A stretch of 64,000 nucleotides of DNA from Streptomyces sp. NBC_01439. Lineage in GTDB: Bacteria > Actinomycetota > Actinomycetes > Streptomycetales > Streptomycetaceae. Where the stretch lies: contig NZ_CP109487.1 in NCBI RefSeq assembly GCF_036227605.1, forward strand, positions 2,790,001 to 2,854,000, given 5' to 3'. The translations under genes and the position numbers were made by a program. Shown piece by piece: positions 1 to 21,800 of this stretch. How positions within the stretch are numbered: the first letter of the stretch is position 1; each line of letters starts with the position of its first letter. Under the pieces are notes generated by a model that was not told the DNA's origin, ran no database searches, and saw only the letters and a program-made list of their open reading frames with translations.

Positions 1-2897
1 TCGACGTCGTCGGCAGAGGCGTGGCCGAGCACCACCGCGACCCGGCCGAGTATCAGGGCGAGCAGTTCCCGCACCTGTTCCGCGACCGGCAGCGCGGCGA
101 AGGACGCGGGCAGGCCGGTTGCGCCGAGGAAGGGATGCGCGGTCGCCACCTGTCCGAGCGAAGAGGCGTCAACGGAAACGGGAGTCGCGTCGAGCCAGTA
201 GCGGTCGCGCTGGAAGGCGTACGTGGGAAGGTCCACCAGCCGCGCCCCGGTGCCGGCGAACAGCGCCTGCCAGTCGACCGCCGTCCCTGCCCGGAAGGCC
301 TGGGCGAGCGCGGTCAGCAAGGTGTGCGCCTCGTCCCGCCCCTTGCGCAGGACCGGCACCAGCAGCGCAGCGTCCTCCAGGGACGCCTCGGCCATCGCGG
401 ACAGGACACCGTCGGGACCCAGCTCGATGAAGGTCGACACACCCGCAGCCTCGAGCGCCCGGACGCCGTCAGCGAACCGCACCGGCTCACGGACATGACG
501 CACCCAATACTCGGGATCGGCCAACTCCCCCGCACCGGCGACCCGCCCGGTCACGTTCGAGACCACCGCAATACGCGGCTCACCGAACTCAAGACCCCCA
601 ACCACCTGCCGGAACTCCTCCAGCATCGGGTCCATCAACGGCGAGTGGAAGGCGTGCGAGACCGCCAGCCGCCTGGCCGCGACACCCCGCGCCTCCAGCC
701 TCGCCACCACCTCCAAAACCGGGCCCTCCGCGCCCGAAACCACCACGGACTCCGGCCCATTCACCGCCGCCAAACCCACACCGTCGACGCCACTCAACAA
801 CGGCAGCACATCCGCCTCAGCGGCCCGCACCGCCACCATCACACCACCAGCGGGCAACGCCTGCATCAAACGACCCCGCGCAGCAACCAGCCGACAAGCA
901 CCCTCCAGGGACAACACCCCCGACACGTGCGCAGCCGCGATCTCCCCCACCGAATGACCACCGACGAAGTCAGGGCGCACCCCAAAAGACTCCACCAGAC
1001 GGAACAACGCCACCTCCACCGCAAACAACGCAGCCTGCGCATGGACCGTCCGGTCCAACAGCCCCTGGTCCCCGTCGAAGATCACCTCCCGCAACGGACG
1101 CTCGAGACCCGCATCCAGCAGGACACAGACCTCATCCAACGCGCGCGCGAACACCGGGAACCGGGCCACGAGCTCCCGCCCCATACCCACCCGCTGACTG
1201 CCCTGACCGGTGAACAGGAACGCCGTCCTGCCCCGCTCCGCCCGCGAGGTACCCCGAGTACCCGCACCCGCACCCGCTGCCACCTCCGCCAGGCCGGCAA
1301 GCAGCTCCGCACGATCCGTACCCAGTACCACCGCGCGGTGATCGAAGAGCGCACGCGAAGCCACCAACGAGAAACCGGTATCCACCAGGGATAAGTCCGC
1401 ACCAGCAGCAACGAACTCGTGCAACCGCGCCACCTGCGCACGCAACGCATCCGCCGTACGACCCGACACCACCCACGGCACCGGAACACCCACGGGCCAA
1501 CCCGACACAGCAACATCCCCGCCGGCAACCACCTCCCCCACAACCTGCCCCGGAGGCTCCTCCACGATCACATGCGCATTGGTACCGCTGATACCGAAGG
1601 ACGAGATGCCCGCACGACGCGTCTCGCCCTCGCGCTGCTGCCACTCCACCTCCTCGGTGAGCAGCTCGATGTCGCCCGCCGTCCAGTCGACGTGCGTGGA
1701 CGGGGCGTCGACGTGCAGGGTCCTGGGCATGACGCCGTGGCGCAACGCCTGCACCATCTTGATGACACCGGCGACTCCGGCGGCGGCCTGGGTGTGTCCG
1801 AGGTTGGACTTCACCGAGCCCAGCCGCAAGGGGCGTCCCTGCGGGCGCTCCTGCCCGTAGGTCGCGAGCAGTGCGTCCGCCTCGATGGGGTCGCCCAGGG
1901 TGGTGCCGGTGCCGTGCGCCTCGACCACGTCCACGTCGGCGGCCTTGAGTCCGGCGTTCGCCAACGCGGCCCGGATGAGACGTTGTTGGGAAGGTCCGTT
2001 GGGGGCGGTCAGGCCGTTGCTCGCACCGTCCTGGTTGACGGCGGAACCAGTGACGACCGCCAGCACCCGGTGACCGTTTCTGCGCGCGTCCGAGAGGCGC
2101 TCCACGAGCAGCACACCGGCGCCCTCGGCGAAGCCCGTGCCGTCCGCGCCGTCCGCGAAGGACTTGCAGCGGCCGTCGGGGGCCAGGCCGCGCTGGCGGC
2201 TGAATTCCACGAAGGTGCCCGGGGTGGCCATGACGGTCACACCGCCGGCGAGGGCCAGCTCGCACTCGCCGCGCCGCAGTGACTGGACCGCCAGGTGCAG
2301 GGCCACCAGGGAGGACGAGCACGCGGTGTCCACCGATACGGCAGGGCCCTCCAGGCCGAAGGTGTAGGCGACCCGGCCCGAGACGATGTTGCCACTGCCG
2401 AAGCTGTGCGGGTAGTCGTGGTACATGACGCCGGAGAAGACACCTGTCGTGGTCCCCCGCAGGCTGGCCGGGACGATCCCCGCGTGCTCCATGGCCTCCC
2501 AGGAGGCTTCCAGCATGAGCCGCTGCTGCGGGTCGAGGACCGGCGCCTCGCGCGGGCCGATGCCGAAGAACTTGGCGTCGAAGTCTGCCGCGTCGAGCAG
2601 GAAGCCGCCGTCCAGGCTGTACGTCGTACCGGCGCGCTCACCCTTGGGGTCGTGCAGCTGCTCGAGGTCCCAGCCCCGGTCCCCCGGGAAGCCGGTGATG
2701 CCGTCCCGGCCGGCCCTGACGAACTCCCACAGCTCGTCGGGGGTGCGTGCGCCGCCGGGGAACCGGCAGGCCATGCCCACGATCGCGATCGGTTCGCGGG
2801 AGGCGGACACCACCTTGCGGTTCTGGTCCCGCAGGCGTTCGGTCTCCTTGAGCGAGGCCCGCAGGGCCTCGATCAGCTTTCCCTCGTTCTGGGCCAT
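1..2897 (-). CDS. Type I PKS, KS-AT-(DH remnant)-ACP module, 3' end outside window
   Basis: This is the start of a modular polyketide synthase protein, and its C-terminus lies beyond base 1. The ATG at 2897 sits 7 bp after the upstream PKS stop and has a GGGAGG ribosome-binding site. A coiled-coil N-terminal docking segment (about residues 1-35) is followed by a ketosynthase with Cys193 in DTACSSS and the HGTGT motif, then an acyltransferase with GHSVG (Ser649) and HAFH, which predicts malonyl-CoA. After the AT and its LPTYAFQ linker the chain shows HPFLGA (His921 on), the normal first strand of a dehydratase. It then runs straight into an ACP N-flank ending at the [11 protein letters not shown] motif. 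No DH core and no KR are present, so the module should leave a beta-ketone. It would be the fifth extension in gene order if order equals use. The domain calls are secure. The interpretation of HPFLGA as a deletion scar is an inference. Confidence 0.95.
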   Translation of the reverse strand, partial: MAQNEGKLIEALRASLKETERLRDQNRKVVSASREPIAIVGMACRFPGGARTPDELWEFVRAGRDGITGFPGDRGWDLEQLHDPKGERAGTTYSLDGGFLLDAADFDAKFFGIGPREAPVLDPQQRLMLEASWEAMEHAGIVPASLRGTTTGVFSGVMYHDYPHSFGSGNIVSGRVAYTFGLEGPAVSVDTACSSSLVALHLAVQSLRRGECELALAGGVTVMATPGTFVEFSRQRGLAPDGRCKSFADGADGTGFAEGAGVLLVERLSDARRNGHRVLAVVTGSAVNQDGASNGLTAPNGPSQQRLIRAALANAGLKAADVDVVEAHGTGTTLGDPIEADALLATYGQERPQGRPLRLGSVKSNLGHTQAAAGVAGVIKMVQALRHGVMPRTLHVDAPSTHVDWTAGDIELLTEEVEWQQREGETRRAGISSFGISGTNAHVIVEEPPGQVVGEVVAGGDVAVSGWPVGVPVPWVVSGRTADALRAQVARLHEFVAAGADLSLVDTGFSLVASRALFDHRAVVLGTDRAELLAGLAEVAAGAGAGTRGTSRAERGRTAFLFTGQGSQRVGMGRELVARFPVFARALDEVCVLLDAGLERPLREVIFDGDQGLLDRTVHAQAALFAVEVALFRLVESFGVRPDFVGGHSVGEIAAAHVSGVLSLEGACRLVAARGRLMQALPAGGVMVAVRAAEADVLPLLSGVDGVGLAAVNGPESVVVSGAEGPVLEVVARLEARGVAARRLAVSHAFHSPLMDPMLEEFRQVVGGLEFGEPRIAVVSNVTGRVAGAGELADPEYWVRHVREPVRFADGVRALEAAGVSTFIELGPDGVLSAMAEASLEDAALLVPVLRKGRDEAHTLLTALAQAFRAGTAVDWQALFAGTGARLVDLPTYAFQRDRYWLDATPVSVDASSLGQVATAHPFLGATGLPASFAALPVAEQVRELLALILGRVAVVLGHASADDV
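290..1040. repeat. Near-identical AT repeat, copy 1
   Basis: The AT-coding stretch matches 5814-6564 at a constant offset of 5524 bp, with about seven mismatches seen by eye and no indel. A second block, 1296-1621, matches 6808-7133 with about two mismatches. Coding context is the AT of the PKS beginning at 2897. Confidence 0.9.
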
Positions 2898-2904
2898 GAT
2901 GGGC

Positions 2905-13716
<10,812 letters not shown>

Positions 13717-13745
13717 CAGGGCCTCACCAATTCTCTTAAGTCCAG

Positions 13746-13769
13746 GAACTGTTCGTGGAACTGTTCGTG
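13746..13769. repeat. Tandem 12-bp repeat in the spacer between two PKS genes
   Basis: Two exact copies of GAACTGTTCGTG, each containing the small palindrome GAAC-T-GTTC, lie in the 85-bp spacer between PKS genes (13717-13801). The function is unknown. It could be an RNA structure or a protein site. Confidence 0.8.
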
Positions 13770-13801
13770 CAGACGACGCTTCGGGAGCACGTGAGTTCCC
13801 G

Positions 13802-16800
13802 TCAGGAGATCCCGAGTTCCTTGTCGATGAAGTCGAACAATTCGTCTGCCGAAGCGGCCTTCAGCTGGTGGGCGACCGCGGCCGCCTCCTGGGTGGCGTT
13901 CGCCTCGTTCAACCGGGTCAGCAGGGCTTGGAGTCGGGTGGTGACCTTGGTGCGTTCGATCTCTTCCGGTGCGAGGGACGCCACGAGGGCCTCCAGTCGG
14001 TCCAGTTCGGCGGCCACGGAGCCACTCCCCGCACCGTCGGCGGGTACCACCAGTGCCTCGTGTAGCTGCTCCGCCAGGGCGGCGGAGTTGGCGAAGTCGA
14101 AGAGCAGGGTGGCCGGTAGTTTCAGGCCGGTGGCGGTGTTCATGCGGTTGCGCAGTTCGACCGCGGTCAGCGAGTCGAAGCCCATGTCCTTGAAGGCCCT
14201 CGTGGGCGGTACGGCCTCGGGGCTGTCGTGTCCGAGCACCGTGGCGACCTGCCCGCGCACCAGGTCGAGCACGGCGCGCCGTTGCTCGCTCGCGGTCAGT
14301 CCGGCGAGGTGCTCGGTGAACCGGGCTGCGTCGGCCGCCGATGGGGCGCCGCCGCGGGGCCGGTCGGCGGTCAGTGCCCGCTGGGCTTCGGGGACCCCTC
14401 CGATGAGCGGGCTGGTGCGGCCCGCGGTGAACGAGGGCGCGAGCTCGGCCCAGTCGGCGTCGACGACGCCGATGCCGCTCTCGCCGCGTTCGAGGACGCC
14501 TTGGAGCGCGGCCACGGCGAGGCCGGGGTCCAGTTCGGTGAGGCCGCGCCACCAGGCGCGGTCCTGGGTCTCCTCCTTGGTGGCCATGCCGCCGCCGCCC
14601 CAGGGCCCCCAGGCGATGGAGGAGGCCGCGAGACCGCGTGACCTGCGATGGTCGGCGAGGGCGTCCAGGTAGGCGTTGGCCGCCGCGTACGCGGCCTGTC
14701 CCGCGCCGCCGAGCAGGCCCGCGACGGAGGAGAACGACACGAACGCGGTCAGGTCGAGGTGCTGGGTCAGCTCGTGCAGGTTGCGGGCGGCGGCGACCTT
14801 GGGCCGCAGCACTCCGGCGAGCCGTTCGGGGGTGAGGGAGCCGAGGGTGCCGTCGTCGAGTACGCCGGCGGCGTGCATGACGGCGGTCAGCGGGGCGTCG
14901 GCGGGCAGCTCCGCCAGCAGTGCGGCGAGGGCGTCGCGGTCGGACGCGTCGCAGGCGGCGAGGGTCACCGTGGCGCCGAGCTCGGTGAGTTCGGCCGCCA
15001 GCTCCCGGGCGCCGGGCGCCCGGTCGCCCCGGCGGCCGGCCAGTACGAGGTGGTCGGCACCGGAGCGGGCCAGCCACCGCGCGACGTGCGCGCCGACCGC
15101 GCCGGTGCCGCCGGTCAGCAGCACGGTCCCGGTGGGCCGCCATTCGCCGGCCGCCGGGCTGGTGGCACTGGTGGCGCGCTCCAGGCGGCGTACGAAGACA
15201 CCCGCGGCCCGTACCGCGATCTGGTCCTCGCCCGTGGTGTCGGCGAGTGCGTCGGCCAGCCGGGCCGTGAGGTGCCCGTCGGGCGCGGCGTCTGCGGGCA
15301 GGTCGACGAGTCCGCCCCACAGCTCCGGAGTCTCCAGTGCGACGACCCGGCCCAGTCCCCAGACCTGTGCCTGCCCGGGGTTGACCAGCTCCTCGGTGGC
15401 GCCCGCCGCGACCGCGCCTCGGGTCAGGCTCCACACCGGCGCGGGGGTGTCGAGGTCGGCGAGGGCCTGGACGAGCGCCACGGTGGAGGTGAGGCCCCGG
15501 GGGGCGACGGGGCCCCGCGGGTCGGGGGTCTCGTCGAGGGCGAGCAGGGAGACGACGCCCGTGAGGGGGGTGTTCGAGCCCACCTCGGTGCGCAGGTGGT
15601 CGGCCATCGCCTTGCGGTCGGTGTCCGCCGCCGTGGCGCGGATCCGTACGACGTCGGCGCCGCGCTCGGTGAGGGTCCGTACGACGGCCTCGGCCCACTC
15701 CTCGCCGGTGCCGTCGGCAGGCAGCACCGCCAGCCAGGTGCCGGTGAGCGCGGAGCCCCGGGGCACGGAGTACGGCTGCCAGCCGATGCGGTAGCGCCAG
15801 GCGTCCACTGTGGCCTGCTCGACGCTCTGCCTTCGCCATTCGGTGAGCAGCGGCAGCACCGCGCCGAGTGACGCCAGCTGGTCGCCGCCGCGTACTTCCA
15901 GGGTGTCTGCGAGGGAGTCCAGGTCGGCTCGTTCCACGGCTGCCCAGAAGGCACCGCCGGCCGCGCTGCCCGCGCCGGGGGCCGTGGTCTCGGGCTCGGT
16001 CTCGGGCTCGGTCTCGGCCCAGTACCAGCGGCGCTGGAAGGCGTACGTCGGCAGATCGACGCGGCGGGCCCGGCGGCCCGTGAGGCAGCCGGTCCAGTCG
16101 ACGTGGACGCCCCGGACGTGGAGCTGGGCGAGCGCGGTGAGCAGGCCCTGCGGTTCTGGGGCACCGCCGCGCAGGGCGGGCACGCAGAGGGCCGGCGGCG
16201 CGCCGTCCTCGGTGGCGTCGAGGCCTTCGCCGGCCATCGCGGTGAGCGTCGCGCCGGGGCCGATCTCCAGGTAGGTGTCCGCGCCGTGGCGGCGCAGGGT
16301 GCGCAGCCCGTCGAAGAACCGCACGGTGCCGCGGACGTGGCGCACCCAGTAGTCCGGGGTGCACAGTTCGCCGGCGTTGGCGAACTCGCCGGTGACGTTG
16401 GAGACGACGGGGACCGACGGCTCGTGGAAGGTCAGGCCTTCGAGCACCCGGCGGAACTCTTCGAGCATGCCGTTCATGCGGGGCGAGTGGAAGGCGTGGC
16501 TGACGCGCAGTCGCTTGGTGCGGGCGCCGCGCTCGGCGAGGAGCGCGGCGACCTCGGTGGCGGCGTCCTCGTCGCCGGAGAGCACCACCGCGGTCGGCCC
16601 GTTGACGGCGGCGAGAGCCAGTTGGTCCTCGCGGCCGGCCAGCAGTGGAGTGACGTCGGCCTCGGCGGCCTGCACCGCGATCATCGCGCCGCCCTCGGGC
16701 AGCGCGTCCATCAGTCGGCCCCGTGCGGCCACCAACCGCGCCGCGTCGGGCAGCGAGAGCACCCCCGCGATGTGGGCGGCGGCGATCTCACCGACCGAGT

Positions 16801-18787
16801 GTCCGACGACGCAGTCGGGGCGCACCCCGAGGGTTTCGAGCAGCCGGTACAACGCGACCTCGGTCGCGAAGAGCCCGGCCTGCGTGTAGAGCGTGCGGTC
16901 CAGGAGCGCCGCTCCGTCGGATCCGGGTGCGGCGAACACGACCTCGCGCAGCGGCCCGGGCAGCAGTCCGTCGAGCTGCGCGCACACCGCGTCGAAGGCG
17001 GCTGCATAGGCGGGGAACGCCTCGTACAGCTCCTGGCCCATGCCGGGGCGCTGCGCGCCCTGTCCGGTGAAGAGGAACGCCGTCCCGCCGTTGCCCCGCA
17101 CCTCGCCGCGCACGAGCCCCGGGGTGTCCTGGCCTTCGGAGAGGGCGGTGAGCCCGCGCAACAGTTCCTCGCGGCCGGCGCCGATCGCGACGGCCCGGTG
17201 TTCGAAGGTCGCGCGGCCGACCGCGAGCGACAACGCCACGTCATCGGGGGCGAGTTCGGGCCGTTCCAGGAGGTGGGTGGCGAGCCGCCCGGCCTGGGCG
17301 CGGAGCGCGGGCTCGGTGCGGGCCGAGAGCAGCCAGGGGGTCGCCGCGGACTCTTCGGTGACCGAGGGCGCGGTGCGCACTGCGGGCTCCCCGGCGCGGT
17401 CGGGGGCGGAGACGTCCCCGGGGTTCGGGGTGGTGCCCTCGGGGGCCGGGGCCTCTTCGAGGATGGCGTGCGCATTGGTGCCGCTGATGCCGAACGAGGA
17501 GACGCCGAAGCGCCTGGGGCGTTCGCCCCTGGGCCAGGGCACCTCGTCGGTGAGCAGCTCGACCCGGCCCGCCGACCAGTCGACGTGGGGCGTCGGCCGG
17601 TCGATGTGCAGGGTGCGCGGCAGTGTCTCGTGCTGGAGGGCGAGCACCATCTTCATGACGCCCGCGACTCCGGCCGCGGACTGCGGGTGGCCCATGTTGG
17701 ACTTGATCGAGCCGAGCCTCAGCGGCCGTCCTTCGGGGCGGTCCTGGCCGTAGGTGGCGAGGATCGCCTGGGCCTCGATGGGGTCGCCCAGGGTGGTGCC
17801 GGTGCCGTGCGCCTCGACGGCGTCGACGTCGGCGGCCACCAGCCCGGCGTTCTTCAGGGCGGCTCGGATGACGCGCTGCTGGGACGGTCCGTTGGGCGCC
17901 ATCAGGCCGTTGCTCGCGCCGTCCTGGTTGACGGCGGAGCCGCGTACGACGGCCAGGACGGGGTGTCCGTTGCGGCGGGCGTCGGACAGCCGTTCCAGGA
18001 CGAGGATGCCCGCGCCCTCCGCCCAGCCCGCGCCGTCCGCCGTGTCGGCGAAGGAGCGGCAGCGGCCGTCCGAGGACAGGGCGCGCTGCCTGCTGAACTC
18101 GACGAACAGCTGTGGCGTCGCCATCACGCACACGCCGCCCGCCAGGGCGAGCGTGGAGTCACCGGCGCGCAGGGACTGGCAGGCCAGGTGGAGCGCGACC
18201 AGCGAGGACGAGCAGGCGGTGTCCGTGGTCACGGCGGGGCCCTCGAGGCCGAGGGTGTAGGACACGATGCCGGAGACGATGCTGCCCGCGGTGCTGGAGC
18301 GCGGGTAGTCGTGGTGCATCAGCCCGGCGAAGACTCCCGTCCTGCTGCCCCTGAGCGACGTGGGGTCGATCCCGGCCCGCTCCAGGGCCTCCCAGGAGAC
18401 CTCCAGGAGCAGCCGCTGCTGCGGATCGGTCTCCGGTGCCTCGCGGGGGCTGATCCCGAAGAACTCCGCGTCGAACTCCGCCGCGTCGTGCAGGAATCCG
18501 CCCCTGCGGACGTACGTCCTGCCGGGCTTGCCGGGCTCCGGGTCGTACACGGCTTCGGTGTTCCAGCCCCGGTCGGTCGGGAAGTCGGAGACGACGTCGA
18601 CGCCGTCGGCCACGACCCGCCAGAGGTCCTCCGGGGACCGTACGCCGCCAGGGTAGCGACCGCTCATCCCGATGATCGCCACGGGTTCGTTGCGCGCCTC
18701 CTCGGCCTCGCGCAGCCTGCGGCGGGTGTCCTGGAGGTCGGTCGTCGCGCGCCGGAGGTAGGTGCGGAGCTTGTCGTCATGCGCCAT
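13802..18787 (-). CDS. Type I PKS, KS-AT-KR-ACP module
   Basis: A 1661-residue single-module polyketide synthase. Residues 1-33 are a docking coiled coil. The KS has Cys192, His327 (HGTGT) and His367. The AT has Ser664 in GHSVG and HAFH at 764-767 (malonyl type). There is no dehydratase: the post-AT linker, with a Glu-Pro-Thr repeat around 936-945, leads into the KR structural half. The KR has the dinucleotide motif near 1225-1233, LDD at 1310-1312 (B-type) and Tyr1367. The ACP serine is Ser1539 in GFDSL, and a helical C-terminal docking domain follows. The product of this step should be a beta-hydroxy intermediate. Its sequence is more divergent than that of its neighbours and it does not share their near-identical AT blocks. 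ATG at 18787, 54 bp after the previous stop. Confidence 0.97.
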   Translation of the reverse strand: MAHDDKLRTYLRRATTDLQDTRRRLREAEEARNEPVAIIGMSGRYPGGVRSPEDLWRVVADGVDVVSDFPTDRGWNTEAVYDPEPGKPGRTYVRRGGFLHDAAEFDAEFFGISPREAPETDPQQRLLLEVSWEALERAGIDPTSLRGSRTGVFAGLMHHDYPRSSTAGSIVSGIVSYTLGLEGPAVTTDTACSSSLVALHLACQSLRAGDSTLALAGGVCVMATPQLFVEFSRQRALSSDGRCRSFADTADGAGWAEGAGILVLERLSDARRNGHPVLAVVRGSAVNQDGASNGLMAPNGPSQQRVIRAALKNAGLVAADVDAVEAHGTGTTLGDPIEAQAILATYGQDRPEGRPLRLGSIKSNMGHPQSAAGVAGVMKMVLALQHETLPRTLHIDRPTPHVDWSAGRVELLTDEVPWPRGERPRRFGVSSFGISGTNAHAILEEAPAPEGTTPNPGDVSAPDRAGEPAVRTAPSVTEESAATPWLLSARTEPALRAQAGRLATHLLERPELAPDDVALSLAVGRATFEHRAVAIGAGREELLRGLTALSEGQDTPGLVRGEVRGNGGTAFLFTGQGAQRPGMGQELYEAFPAYAAAFDAVCAQLDGLLPGPLREVVFAAPGSDGAALLDRTLYTQAGLFATEVALYRLLETLGVRPDCVVGHSVGEIAAAHIAGVLSLPDAARLVAARGRLMDALPEGGAMIAVQAAEADVTPLLAGREDQLALAAVNGPTAVVLSGDEDAATEVAALLAERGARTKRLRVSHAFHSPRMNGMLEEFRRVLEGLTFHEPSVPVVSNVTGEFANAGELCTPDYWVRHVRGTVRFFDGLRTLRRHGADTYLEIGPGATLTAMAGEGLDATEDGAPPALCVPALRGGAPEPQGLLTALAQLHVRGVHVDWTGCLTGRRARRVDLPTYAFQRRWYWAETEPETEPETTAPGAGSAAGGAFWAAVERADLDSLADTLEVRGGDQLASLGAVLPLLTEWRRQSVEQATVDAWRYRIGWQPYSVPRGSALTGTWLAVLPADGTGEEWAEAVVRTLTERGADVVRIRATAADTDRKAMADHLRTEVGSNTPLTGVVSLLALDETPDPRGPVAPRGLTSTVALVQALADLDTPAPVWSLTRGAVAAGATEELVNPGQAQVWGLGRVVALETPELWGGLVDLPADAAPDGHLTARLADALADTTGEDQIAVRAAGVFVRRLERATSATSPAAGEWRPTGTVLLTGGTGAVGAHVARWLARSGADHLVLAGRRGDRAPGARELAAELTELGATVTLAACDASDRDALAALLAELPADAPLTAVMHAAGVLDDGTLGSLTPERLAGVLRPKVAAARNLHELTQHLDLTAFVSFSSVAGLLGGAGQAAYAAANAYLDALADHRRSRGLAASSIAWGPWGGGGMATKEETQDRAWWRGLTELDPGLAVAALQGVLERGESGIGVVDADWAELAPSFTAGRTSPLIGGVPEAQRALTADRPRGGAPSAADAARFTEHLAGLTASEQRRAVLDLVRGQVATVLGHDSPEAVPPTRAFKDMGFDSLTAVELRNRMNTATGLKLPATLLFDFANSAALAEQLHEALVVPADGAGSGSVAAELDRLEALVASLAPEEIERTKVTTRLQALLTRLNEANATQEAAAVAHQLKAASADELFDFIDKELGIS

Positions 18788-18841
18788 CAGGGTCTCAACC
18801 GTTCTTGGAGTGGCCGGGGTTCAGCGGGCGGTCCTGCTCCG

Positions 18842-21800
18842 TCACCCGATGCCGAGTTCGTTGTCGAGGAATTCGAAGAGTTCGTCGTCACTGGCCTCAC
18901 CGAAGTCCTGGGCGTCCTGGGCGGACTCCCCGACCTGGCCGCCGCGGGTCTCGCTCCAGCGCCGCAGCAGGTCCTTCAGCCGGGTGGTGACGGCGTCGTG
19001 GTCGTGGGCCCGGTCGACCTGCGCCAGCGTCGTCTCCAGCTGATCGAGTTGGGCCTCCAGCGATTGCGGTGTGCCGACGCCGGCCGGGGCGATCTCCGCG
19101 GCCAGGTGCTGGACCAGCGCGGCGGGCGAGGGGAAGTCGAAGACGAGGGTGGTCGGCAGGCGCAGCCCGGTGGCCTTGTTCAGCAGGTTCCGCAGCTCCA
19201 CGGCGGCCAGTGAGTCGAAGCCCATGTCCTTGAACGCCCGGTCCGGGTCGACCGAGTCGGCGGACTCGTGGCCGAGCACCCCTGCGACGTTCGCACGGAC
19301 GAGGGCGAGCAGCTGACGCCTGCGGTCGGTCTCGGACAGCACGGACAGGCGCTGGGCGAGCCCCTGGCCGGCGGGGGCGGCCGGAGCAGCGGGCCGGGCG
19401 GCGGAGCGCCGGGACCTGGTGCGGGGGTGGCTCAGCGCGCGCAGTACTGCGGGCACTTCGTCGGTGTGGTCGGCGAGTGCCGGCAGGTCGAGCCTGATCG
19501 GCACGAGTGCGGCGCCGCCGTCGGCGAGCGCGGCGTCGAGCAGGGCGAGTGCCTCCTCGCTCTCCAGTGGCGGCATGCCGAGGCGGTGCAGCCGCCCGAG
19601 GTCGGCGGCGCCCAACTGCCCGGCCATGCCGCTGGTGGAGGCCCACAGCCCCCAGGCGAGGGAGAGCGCCGGCAGGCCGGCCGCGCGGCGGTGCTCGGCC
19701 AGGTCGTCCAGGAAGACGTTGGCGGTGGCGTAGTTGGCCTGTCCGGCGCCGACCAGCAGTCCGGCCGCCGACGAGAACAGCACGAAGGCGGTCAGGTCCA
19801 GGTCGCGCGTCAGCTCGTGCAGGTGCCAGGCGGCGTCGGCCTTGGGCCGCAGTACGGTGTCGAGCCGCTCGGGGGTCTGGGCGGCCACGACCCCGTTGTC
19901 GGTGACGCCCGCGGTGTGCAACACGCCGGTCAGCGGCCGGTCTGCGGGGATCCGCTCCAGGACGGCGGCGAGCGCTTCCCGGTCGGAGGCGTCGCAGGCC
20001 TCGACGGTGACGCTCGCGGCGCCCGAAGCGGTGAGTTCGGCGCGGAGTTCGGGCACGCCGGGGGCGTCCGCGCCGCGGCGGCTGAGCAGCAGGAGGTGGC
20101 GTACGCCGTGGGCGGTGACGAGGTGGCGGGCCGTGAGGCCGCCGAGGCCGCCGGTGCCGCCGGTGACCAGGACCGTTCCGTCGGCGCCGAAGGCGGCGGG
20201 GGCGCCGTCCCGGCCGGACGCGGCGACCCGGGCCAGGCGGGGCACGAACAGGGCGCCGTCGCGGACCGCGACCTCGGGTTCGCCGGTCAGTGCGGCGTGC
20301 CGCAGCGCGCCGAGCGTGCCGTGGGCCGCGTCCCAGTCGAGCAGCGTCAGTCGTCCCGGGTTCTCCGACCGTGCCGAGCGCACCAGGCCCCACACCGGCC
20401 CCGCCGTCAGATCGGCGACGGTGCCGGCGGCGGCCACGGCGCCCGAGGTCAACACGACCAGCCGGGCCGGCTCGAAGCGGTCGTCCGCCAGCCACGCCTG
20501 GACCTCCGCCAAGACCCGCCCCGCGGTGGCGCGCAGGGCGCCGGGTACGTCGGAGTCGTCGCCGGCCGGCACGGTGAGCAGCACCGTCTCGGGCAGCGGT
20601 GTGCCCGCGTCCAGTGCGGCGCCGAGCGCCGCCACGTCCGGGAAGGCGGTGGCCAGCCGACCCGCGACCGCGGTCCACGGCGCGGCGACCGGGCCGACCA
20701 CGGCCCAGCGGGTCACGGCCCCGGCGCCGTCGGCCGACGGCCGGGGGTCGCCGCCCGGCTTCCGCCGGTCGAGTTCCTGCCAATCGAGCCGGAACAGCGA
20801 CTCGACGGTCTCGGCCCGGGTCAACCGGAGCTGGTCGTCGGAGACCGGCGGCGCCACCAGCTGCTCCACGGAGGCGATGGGCGCGCCGGTCACGTCGGCC
20901 ACGTCGACGCGTGCGGAGTCGGGGCCCGTCGAGTCGACCCGTACCCGGACCGTGGTGGCGCCCGCGGCGAACAGCGAGACGCCCTGCCAGGAGAACGGCA
21001 GTCTGGGCACGCCCGACCCGTCGGGCTCCACGAACAGCGAGGCGTGGAAGGAAGAGTCGAGGAGCGCCGGGTGGAGTCCGAAGGCCTCGCCGTCGGCGCG
21101 GGCGTCCTTGGGCAGCGTGACCTCGGCGAACACCTCCCGGCCGTTACGGGTCCAGGCTCGGCGCAGCCCCTGGAACACCGGGCCGTAGCCGTAGCCCCGG
21201 CCGACGAGTCCCTCGTAGGCGCCCTCGAGGGACACTTCCTCGGCGTTCTCGGGCGGCCAGACGGTCAGGTCGTAGGGGTCGGGGCGGCCGTTGCCGCCCA
21301 GTACGCCCTCGGCGTGCCGGGTCCAGCCGGTGTCGGGGTCCGCGTCCTCGGGCTGGGAGTACACCGACAGGGAGTGCCGCCCGGAGCCGTCGGAGGGCCC
21401 GACGACGACCTGGAGGCGTACACCGCCCTGCTCGGGGATCACCAGGGGCGCCCCGATGGTCAGTTCCTCGACGACCTCGCAGCCGGCCTGGTCGGCGGCC
21501 CGGACCGCCATCTCGACGAAGGCGGTGCCGGGCAGCAGGACCGTGCCGAACACGGCGTGGTCGCCGAGCCAGGGCTGGGTGTCGAGGCCGAGGCGTCCGG
21601 TGAGAACGACGCCGTCGGAGTCGGGCTGTTCGACGGAGGCGCTGAGCAGGGGGTGGGCGGAGGGCAGCTGTCCGAAGGCCGCCGCGTCGCCGAGGACGCG
21701 CCCGTTCGTGTCGTCGAGCCAGTAGCGCTCGCGCTGGAACGCGTAGGTGGGCAGGTCGACCCGGCGTGCCCCGGAACCTTCGAACACCGCGGTCCAGTCC

